Source of the DNA: Pantoea ananatis LMG 2665
GTDB taxonomy: Bacteria > Pseudomonadota > Gammaproteobacteria > Enterobacterales > Enterobacteriaceae
Reading direction: 5' to 3'
Assembly: GCF_000710035.2 (NCBI RefSeq)
Contig: NZ_JMJJ01000004.1
Span: 558,001 to 622,000 of the forward strand
DNA: 64,000 bases
Part shown: piece by piece, positions 58,753-64,000 of the stretch
Layout of the letters: the number at the start of each line of letters is the position of its first letter
How positions within the stretch are numbered: position 1 is the stretch's first letter
Notes under the pieces: model-generated
Database searches by the model: none
Seen by the model: only the letters and a program-made list of their open reading frames with translations
What the model was told of the DNA's origin: nothing
Translations under genes and position numbers: made by a program

Positions 58753-58999
58753 TTACCAGGTGCGAGCCGGTGGCGGAGGCGGTTGTTCGCCGGTTGCGGG
58801 TGGAGGGGGCGGAGGAGGGGCGTCAGCCCGAGGAGGTGGAGGCGCTAAAGCCTGTCCTGGCGGTGGAGGCGGTGGTGGTGGACGACGATCGTGGCGGCGG
58901 CGGTGGCGCGCCGCAACCCGGACCTGGCGGCGGCGGTGCGCAGGCGCTGAGCGTGGAAACGACAAAAGCAGCGGCTAAAAAGGTCAGACGACGATTCAT
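58753..58999 (-). pseudogene. Proline-rich lipoprotein, frameshifted
   Basis: From ATG at 58999 (AAGGGAAATAGA ahead) the frame reads MNRRLTFLAAAFVVSTLSAC, an exact lipoprotein signal and lipobox, then APPPPGPGCGAPPPPP. It then leaves the proline frame and stops after 56 codons. In the next frame the proline repeats resume (HDRRPPPPPPPPGQALAPPP, and so on) to a stop at 58753. One extra base (or two missing) near 58890-58903 in the G/C run explains it. Intact, it would be an approximately 82-residue proline-rich envelope lipoprotein. A sequencing or assembly error in this low-complexity tract is a real alternative. Confidence 0.75.
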
Positions 59000-59192
59000 T
59001 CTATTTCCCTTATGAAATTAACAGTAAGCTAATTGTAGACACCCGTAACTAAAAATAGGGTGGCGAAGGGGAAAAGCGAAGCGAGGAAGGCCATTTGTTT
59101 GTTTTTTGAGATACTTCTCATCTCACGATGATGATTCGGCTTTTTGTCTTCACTCCGGTTAAGGTAGCGCATCAATGTAGAGGAGTAATGTT

Positions 59193-59390
59193 ATGAATGG
59201 CATTTTGAAATTCGTCCGCGGCTGGCTGATTTTTTCGGTTCTGTGGGGCGTCTTCATGTGGTTTATGTCATGGCAGGCGCAGGGCAAAGAGATTGGACTG
59301 GCCATTTTAATGAGCCTGTATGCCGGGTTGCTATACCAGGCACTCATCACCATGGTGGCCCGCTACAAAGCCCGCCGCCAGCAAGCCTGA
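59193..59390 (+). CDS. Small two-helix membrane protein, hypothetical
   Basis: 65 residues with two hydrophobic segments (GWLIFSVLWGVFMWFMSW and IGLAILMSLYAGLLYQALI) and a basic tail ARYKARRQQA. Strong ribosome-binding site AGGAG seven bases before ATG. The family is not recognised with certainty; it has the look of conserved small inner-membrane proteins of Enterobacterales. Confidence 0.7.
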   Translation: MNGILKFVRGWLIFSVLWGVFMWFMSWQAQGKEIGLAILMSLYAGLLYQALITMVARYKARRQQA

Positions 59391-59426
59391 CTGCGGCCTG
59401 CTGCGCTCAGGCAGCAGGCCAGTGAC

Positions 59427-60932
59427 TCAGCTCAGATTACCGGTCAAGCGGCGATGGAAATCACTGCTGCGCAGATCCAGCCCTTCTATGGTCACGTGCG
59501 TGCCATAGCGCTGGTAGCGATATTCGATTCCATCCAGCGCGGCGACGCTGGAGGCATCCCAGATTTGCGCGTGGGTGAGGTCGATAATGACGGATTTCGG
59601 ATCCTGTGCGTAATCAAAGTGCTCAAACAAATCGTTGCTGCTGGCAAAAAACAGCGGCCCGCGCACGGTGTAACGCACCGACTGCCCGTCTTCACTTAGC
59701 TGCCTTTCGGCATGAATGACATGCGCAACGCGGCGTGCAAATAACATCATCGCAACGATAACCCCGGACAGTACCCCAAGCGCGAGATTACCGGTGAGTA
59801 CCGTAATGCCTACCGTCAGCACCATCACCAGCGTTTCTGACCAGGGCATCCGTTTCAGGGTTGCCGGTTGCAGGCTGTGCCAGTTTACCGTCTTGACGGC
59901 GACCACCATCATGATTCCGGCCAGAACAACCATAGGGATCTTCGCCATAATGTGGCTCAGGCCGGTGACGAGAAGCAGCAGGACCAGGCCCGCCGCAATC
60001 GTTGATACCCGACTGCGCGCTTTGCCGAGTTCTACGTTAACAATGGTCTGGCCAATCATGGCGCAGCCGGCGATGCCGCCGTAAAAGCCAGCAAAAATAT
60101 TGCCTATGCCCAGCCCCCAGGATTCGCGCCGTTTGCTGGAAGGCGTGTCCGTAAGATCATCAACTAATTTGGCGGTCAGCAGCGATTCCATCAGCCCGAC
60201 AAACGCAATGCTGAGCGCCGTGGGCCAGACGATTTGCAGCGTGTGGCGATCGAGCGGTACGGCTAAGGTCGTAAAGTCAGGTAAGCCGGCACTCATCGGG
60301 CCTTCATCCCCCACATCCGGTACCCGGTAACCCATCAGCAGCGCCACGCCGGTCACAACGATAATGGCGACCAGAGGGGAAGGAACACTTTTAAGCACTC
60401 GGGGCAACAGCAGCACAATCGCCAGAGTGAGTGCGAACAGAGCCCATACTACAGGCGACTGACCCCAGACATGGGGAACCTGAGCAAAGAAAATCAACAC
60501 GCCAAGCGCATTCACAAAGCCGATCATCACCGAACGTGGGATATAGCGCATCGCCCGTGACATCCCGGTGACACCAAACAGAATCTGAATCAGTCCGGCC
60601 ATCACGACCGCAGGCAGAATGTAGGCCACGCCATGGGCATGTACCATCGGGCCAATCACCAGCGCCACCGAACCCGCCGCCGCGGTCACCATGGCCGGCC
60701 GTCCGCCAAGAATGGACAGCGTCAGGCAAAGTACAACAGAGGCGACCAGGCTGACTTTGGGATCGACGCCCGCGATAACAGAGAAAGAGATCACTTCAGG
60801 AATCAGTGCCAGGGCCGTAATGACGCCAGCCAGACATTCTCGGGTAAGCAGTGCAGGCGAGCGCAGTACGCGCCCCACACTGATATCGTTTTCCACAACG
60901 GCGGTCGTGGCGACATCGTTTTGTTGAATCAT
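59427..60932 (-). CDS. SulP/SLC26-family anion transporter with STAS domain
   Basis: 501 residues. The membrane core holds SulP signatures (LAGVITALALIPEVISFSVI, GGIAGCAMIGQTIVNVELGK, and SRVSTIAAGLVLLLL); it should carry sulfate, bicarbonate or another anion. The C-terminal STAS domain begins near residue 415 with RYTVRGPLFFASSNDLFEHF and PKSVIIDLTHAQIWDASSVA. It has no sulfate-assimilation genes near; substrate unknown. Start MIQQNDVATTAVVEND fits the upstream layout. Confidence 0.9.
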   Translation of the reverse strand: MIQQNDVATTAVVENDISVGRVLRSPALLTRECLAGVITALALIPEVISFSVIAGVDPKVSLVASVVLCLTLSILGGRPAMVTAAAGSVALVIGPMVHAHGVAYILPAVVMAGLIQILFGVTGMSRAMRYIPRSVMIGFVNALGVLIFFAQVPHVWGQSPVVWALFALTLAIVLLLPRVLKSVPSPLVAIIVVTGVALLMGYRVPDVGDEGPMSAGLPDFTTLAVPLDRHTLQIVWPTALSIAFVGLMESLLTAKLVDDLTDTPSSKRRESWGLGIGNIFAGFYGGIAGCAMIGQTIVNVELGKARSRVSTIAAGLVLLLLVTGLSHIMAKIPMVVLAGIMMVVAVKTVNWHSLQPATLKRMPWSETLVMVLTVGITVLTGNLALGVLSGVIVAMMLFARRVAHVIHAERQLSEDGQSVRYTVRGPLFFASSNDLFEHFDYAQDPKSVIIDLTHAQIWDASSVAALDGIEYRYQRYGTHVTIEGLDLRSSDFHRRLTGNLS

Positions 60933-61066
60933 AATGTTGTGCAGGCTCTTTTATTCATATCTTGCGCGAAAGGCAAGGAGGACTGGATATGGTGAGGGGC
61001 AGATGTTACCGATGGATAAAAGAAGAAGCCAGAGAAAGCGAAATGACTCCATCCATGGAGAAAGGA

Positions 61067-61327
61067 CTATACCGTTAAGTCGTCAGGGGTTTTATACACC
61101 ACCATCTCCAGCAGGTGACGATAAACATCCAGTGAAACTTCGTCACTTTCCAGTTCAAGACGATGAATCAGCTTAGAAATTATCGCTTTGTTATTCACAG
61201 CCATGCCTGACTGCAGAATTTCTGCAACCACCAGTCCAAGAATTTCCATATCACTGTCAGGCTTGTTACCAGCAACGGTAAAGTAGTCAGCAATCTCTTT
61301 ATCAGTTTGGGGCAGTGTGTTTTGCAT
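61067..61327 (-). CDS. AriR/YmgB-like biofilm and acid-resistance regulator
   Basis: 86 residues, aligned with E. coli AriR (YmgB) across EILGLVVAEILQSGMAVNNK then AIISKLIHRLELESDEVSLD and the end MVVYKTPDDLTV. In E. coli AriR is a small helical dimer linked to biofilm, acid resistance and, with YmgA/YcgZ, Rcs signalling. Here no ymgA or ycgZ is adjacent. A structured leader with its own promoter, a 7-codon frame and a terminator lies 110-240 bases upstream. Confidence 0.8.
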   Translation of the reverse strand: MQNTLPQTDKEIADYFTVAGNKPDSDMEILGLVVAEILQSGMAVNNKAIISKLIHRLELESDEVSLDVYRHLLEMVVYKTPDDLTV

Positions 61328-61439
61328 GTGTTAGCCTTTCAAATAGCCAGCTACCCGGGCGGACAGCAGGACAAACAGACCTAAAAGCCATCGCATAAAA
61401 TACAATGGAACCCAACGCCGTAAACAGGTCGAGATAATC

Positions 61440-61484
61440 AAAAAAGAAACCTCTGAGGGTGGAAATCCATTACACCTTCAGAGG
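61440..61484 (-). terminator. Terminator-like hairpin in the AriR leader
   Basis: Minus strand CCTCTGAAGGTG / CACCCTCAGAGG with one mismatch, then TTTCTTTTTTG. The stop of the 7-codon leader frame lies in its 5' arm. May act as an attenuator or end a small RNA of about 95 bases. Confidence 0.7.
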
Positions 61485-61581
61485 CGACGCAGATGCATCA
61501 TTCGTTACAGAGTCGTGATCACAACTCGTTGGCTGTAAAGTTATACAATGTAACTTTGATTGTACAAGTAAATTATTAAGC

Positions 61582-61613
61582 AAAAAATGCTAATGATTAA
61601 CAATCAGCATTTT
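61582..61613 (-). terminator. Terminator of the DUF2000 gene
   Basis: On the minus strand AAAATGCT / AGCATTTT with an inner GATT / AATC pairing, followed by TTTTTT. AT-rich stem, 85 bases past the DUF2000 stop. Confidence 0.6.
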
Positions 61614-61697
61614 AGGTAAATTATTTGCCGTTAATCTGTACAGGGAAATGTGTACAAGTTGAAAAATCGGCGCGTGAGCAGCACGATTCACAGCAGA

Positions 61698-62105
61698 TTA
61701 AGCAAACAGGTGAAGTTTCGCGGTGAGTTTACGGACCTTCTTCTTGTCCCCGACGATAGCCACGCCCAGCAGACGCCATTCCGCTGCCGGTTGTGTCTTC
61801 ATGGCGGCAGTAAAGGCGCCATAGTCTGTCGTCGACTGACCTTCTTCCGGAAACACCACAATATCGCATTCCGCCTGCTCAGCCTGCGGCCATAATGCGC
61901 TGAGCTGCTGTGCATCAGCGGCTAGCACGGGGATGCCTACCGGAATCAGGCCGGGAAAGCGCCGGGTGGCGGCATCCTCAAGGGCTTCGCCTGCAAGGGA
62001 AGGGTGCCGCTGACCCACGGTCAGGGCGATAACGGCTGCGGCATTGGTTGCTTTGCCAGCGGGTAACGCGCTGTTCAATATCATTACACATCGTGGTTGT
62101 GTCAT
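61698..62105 (-). CDS. DUF2000 family protein
   Basis: 135 residues from MTQPRCVMILNSALPAGKAT, with AGGAG six bases ahead. The DUF2000 core CVMILNSALPAGKATNAAAV, IPVGIPVLAADAQQLSALW and VVFPEEGQSTTDYGAF is present; peptidyl-tRNA-hydrolase-like fold is known for the family, function unknown. It follows the AraC regulator by 42 bases in the same direction, so the two probably form one operon or regulator-target pair. Confidence 0.85.
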   Translation of the reverse strand: MTQPRCVMILNSALPAGKATNAAAVIALTVGQRHPSLAGEALEDAATRRFPGLIPVGIPVLAADAQQLSALWPQAEQAECDIVVFPEEGQSTTDYGAFTAAMKTQPAAEWRLLGVAIVGDKKKVRKLTAKLHLFA

Positions 62106-62147
62106 TTTCATCTCCTGAGGCAAAAAGCCATTGTGGCAAGGCTCAGC

Positions 62148-62993
62148 TCAGGCGTCTGGAAGATTTGTGCACAGTTGCTGGTAACGCGCGGGCGTCAGTT
62201 GGCAGGCGCGTTTGAACCAGCGCCCCAGATGGCTCTGGTCGGCGAAACCCAGCTCGGCTGCAACCTGTGCGGGCGATTCACCGATGGCCAGCCGACGGCG
62301 CGCCTGGCTCAGGCGCCACTGCACTAACCAGGCGTGCGGCGGCAGGCCCCATTATTTTTGAAACAGCCGGGAGAGGCGGAACCGATCGACGTTGAGCGCC
62401 TGCGCCAGCTCGGCAATGCCGGGATTTTCCGCATGATAAGCCATCAACCAGTCGCGCGCCTGATGCGCCAGCGACGGTGCTGTCTCTGCCCGGGCGCCGC
62501 GCAAGACGGGAGAATAACGGAGTTGCTGGAATAAGCGATCCAGCGCTGCATCTTTAATGAGCTGGGGATGATCGTGCCAGAAAGCGTCAAACGCGTGCCA
62601 GACCGCCCAGGAGAGTTGACCATCGTCTTTCAGCGTGCTGGCAAAGCGTAGCTCTCCGCAGGGGAGTCCATCAAGACAGGCTGGCGCAAGCTGCTGATGT
62701 AGCTGGTGAGGCGAAAGATACAGCATACGGTAGGTAAAACCCTGGGCATCAACGGCATCGCCGTCATGCAGTTCTTCAGGTTCTAACATAAAGACGGTGC
62801 CGGGGCGGCTGTGATGACGCTGACGTCGGGAATGGAACTGCTGTACGCCTTGCTCAGTCACGCCAATTAAATAGCTGTCATGCCAGTGAGGATCGTAGGC
62901 ATGACCGGTAAAATGCGCCCGCAGAGATTCAATACCGCTGTTTGGGTCGCGACGCAAATCCACCCAGCTGTCTGTTGAGTCTTTCACACGCAT
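62148..62993 (-). pseudogene. AraC-family regulator broken by an in-frame TAA
   Basis: The frame from MRVKDSTDSWVDLRRDPNSG is an AraC/cupin ligand domain (FTGHAYDPHWHDSYLIGVTE then GQQ-type) and the first helix-turn-helix (IAELAQALNVDRFRLSRLFQ K). A TAA (62352-62354) stops it at codon 214. Without it the same frame continues with WGLPPHAWLVQWRLSQARRR, the second helix-turn-helix (PAQVAAELGFADQSHLGRWF) and ends at 62148, 281 codons in all. CAA-to-TAA is the simplest cause. The truncated protein lacks the second DNA-binding motif. The DUF2000 gene lies directly behind it. Confidence 0.9.
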
Positions 62994-63095
62994 TTTACTC
63001 CACGAAACTTTTACGACAGTATCAACCTGGACATTCTGCCGCGATTATCCAGTATTTAACAGAGCAGACACTTTTCATTCGCAATTTGCTTTGCG

Positions 63096-63147
63096 TATAA
63101 TAACTTATTCAACTAATTAGAACTCTAATCATTAGGTTGCTATTTAA
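63096..63147 (+). promoter_or_regulatory. Promoter and operator region of the MarR gene
   Basis: TATAAT at 63096-63101 with TTTTCA 18 bases upstream, then CTAAT-N13-ATTAG (63113-63135) before the ATG. The dyad placed over the start region suggests autoregulation by the MarR-family product. Assigned by pattern only. Confidence 0.45.
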
Positions 63148-63576
63148 ATGTCATCTACCCGTACCTTTACGCACTTGCTCCATCTTACTGCTCATGCCTG
63201 GCGTCTGGCCGTCGATCGTCATTTGAAAGACAGTGGCTTAAGTACCAGCAGTTGGATGGCGATTGGGCTTATTGCCAGCGAACCTCAGCGGCTTACGCAA
63301 ACGGAACTGGCGCAACGGATGGGGCTGGAGGATGCCAGTATGGTGCCGCTGGTGGATCGTCTGGTGAAGCAGGATTTACTGACGCGCGTGCAGCCAGCCG
63401 AAGATCGCCGCAAACGTCACCTGGTGCTGACCGAAAAAGGGAATGACGCGTTCGCCAACGTTAAAACCCACGCGGATGCCTTACGTGCTGAGCTGCTGGC
63501 TGATATCGATCCTCAGGAGCTCGCGGTGGTTGAGCGAATTTTAGAGACACTGCTGACCCGAATGGGAACGATGTAA
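63148..63576 (+). CDS. MarR-family transcriptional regulator
   Basis: 142 residues, winged-helix MarR protein: GLSTSSWMAIGLIASEPQRL, recognition helix LTQTELAQRMGLEDASMVPL and the wing segment RVQPAEDRRKRHLVLTEKGN with the DRR-K motif. Two bases separate its stop from the next gene, an MFS exporter, a typical repressor-pump pair (SlyA/MarR with EmrB-type). Confidence 0.92.
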   Translation: MSSTRTFTHLLHLTAHAWRLAVDRHLKDSGLSTSSWMAIGLIASEPQRLTQTELAQRMGLEDASMVPLVDRLVKQDLLTRVQPAEDRRKRHLVLTEKGNDAFANVKTHADALRAELLADIDPQELAVVERILETLLTRMGTM

Positions 63577-63578
63577 TT

Positions 63579-64000
63579 ATGGCCCGGCGCAATCCCTACG
63601 CTGCGCGTGAATGGTTGCCACATGAAAAACCTATGCTGCCGGGGTCGCCTTCGACGCCGCTGCACTCAACGCCTAAACGCATTGCGTTTGGGCTGATTGG
63701 CCTGCTGATCTCCCTGACCGGTGCACTGAGCAACGCGCTGGTCAGTGCGAACCTCACGAATCTGCAAGGAACCTTTGCCGCTTACTCCAATGAAATCGCC
63801 TGGCTACCGGCGGTATATGTGATGGGGAATATCTCCATCAACCTGCTGCTGGTGAAATTTCGTCAGCAGTTTGGACTGCGGGTTTTCACCGAAGCCTTTC
63901 TGGTGCTTTATGTCTTAGTCGCCTTTTTCCATCTCTTTGCCAACGATCTCAGTTCGGCGATTATCGTACGCACCGCCCATGGCATGGTGGGCGCTGCCCT
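63579..64000 (+). CDS. MFS transporter, DHA2-type, 5' part only
   Basis: The first 140 residues of a major-facilitator protein; the gene runs off the right edge. After a hydrophilic 35-residue start (MARRNPYAAREWLPHEKPML) the first helices are IAFGLIGLLISLTGALSNAL, then a loop SNEIAWLPAVYVMGNISINL and FLVLYVLVAFFHLFAND. The pattern fits 14-helix DHA2 drug exporters. It is translationally linked to the MarR regulator; substrate unknown. Confidence 0.8.
   Translation, partial: MARRNPYAAREWLPHEKPMLPGSPSTPLHSTPKRIAFGLIGLLISLTGALSNALVSANLTNLQGTFAAYSNEIAWLPAVYVMGNISINLLLVKFRQQFGLRVFTEAFLVLYVLVAFFHLFANDLSSAIIVRTAHGMVGAA

Larger units (their letters stand above)
61328..61697 (-). promoter_or_regulatory. 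Structured leader region of the AriR-like gene
   Basis: No ordinary gene. On the minus strand: a terminator for the gene to the right (61582-61613), a promoter-like pair TTGTAC-N16-TATAAC (61567-61540), a hairpin (61510-61527), a 7-residue frame (61478-61501, MMHLRRL) and a terminator-like hairpin (61450-61484), then about 110 bases to the AriR-like start. Three TGTACA palindromes and AAAGTTA / TAACTTT dyads fall in the right part. Confidence 0.55.

Noticed and set aside
58760..59015. Two plus-strand glycine-rich or mixed frames (72 and 81 codons).
   Set aside because: They are antisense readings of the CCN-repeat tract of the proline-rich lipoprotein, which has a signal peptide, lipobox and ribosome-binding site on the other strand.

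Overview
The window is one contiguous chromosomal stretch of an enterobacterium, most likely Erwiniaceae (Pantoea or a close relative such as Erwinia or Mixta). Most of it follows the Escherichia coli gene order ompF-asnS-pncB-pepN-ssu-pyrD-zapC-ycbX-rlmKL-uup-pqiABC-rmf-fabA-ycbZ-matP-ompA-sulA-sxy-yccS-yccF-helD-mgsA-csgI-yccU-hspQ-rlmI-yccX-tusE-yccA-serT-agp-yccJ-wrbA-rutR. It then joins a second conserved block, sdiA-yecF-uvrY-uvrC-pgsA-glyW-cysT-leuZ. The family assignment rests on two features: a LuxI-type synthase gene sits directly behind sdiA, and a glycosyltransferase/flippase pair sits beside pyrD. Both recall Pantoea and Erwinia.

Layout. 1-10.4 kb: porin start with an OmpR-type control region, asparaginyl-tRNA synthetase, NAD salvage (pncB), aminopeptidase N and the complete ssuEADCB sulfonate-sulfur operon. 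11.1-13.5 kb: an exopolysaccharide-type glycosyltransferase and Wzx-like flippase. 13.6-24.6 kb: pyrD, zapC, ycbX, rlmKL, uup, the pqiABC lipid-transport operon and rmf. 24.6-30.5 kb: fabA with a FabR-type operator, a Lon-like protease, matP, ompA, sulA with a LexA box, and sxy. 30.4-40.0 kb: membrane, stress and RNA-modification genes, including hspQ behind a consensus sigma-32 promoter. 40.2-44.7 kb: two tandem tRNA-Ser genes, a glucose-1-phosphatase with an unusual repetitive Ala/Lys tail, an aldehyde dehydrogenase, yccJ and wrbA. 45-50.4 kb: accessory transport and regulation genes (EamA permease, solitary rutR, YdjM-like protein, cycA, extensin-domain protein). 51.3-57.0 kb: sdiA-luxI, yecF, uvrY-uvrC, pgsA and tRNA-Gly/Cys/Leu. 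57-64 kb: a less conserved stretch with small hypothetical genes, a frameshifted proline-rich lipoprotein, a SulP transporter, an AriR-like small protein with a structured leader, an AraC regulator broken by a nonsense codon, a DUF2000 gene, and a MarR/MFS pair cut by the window edge.

The housekeeping genes work in recognisable groups: sulfur scavenging (ssu), outer-membrane and lipid homeostasis (ompF, ompA, pqi, fabA, pgsA), translation and rRNA modification (asnS, rlmKL, rlmI, tusE, tRNAs), chromosome and division control (matP, zapC, sulA), and quorum sensing with BarA/UvrY-type regulation. The main points for a second look are the SdiA-LuxI pair, the TolA-like tail on Agp, two broken genes (proline-rich lipoprotein and AraC regulator), an attenuator-like leader before the AriR homologue, a terminator inside the yccJ-aldehyde dehydrogenase interval, and a palindrome-bearing AT-rich gap ahead of sdiA. 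I saw no CRISPR array, insertion sequence, prophage or rRNA gene.
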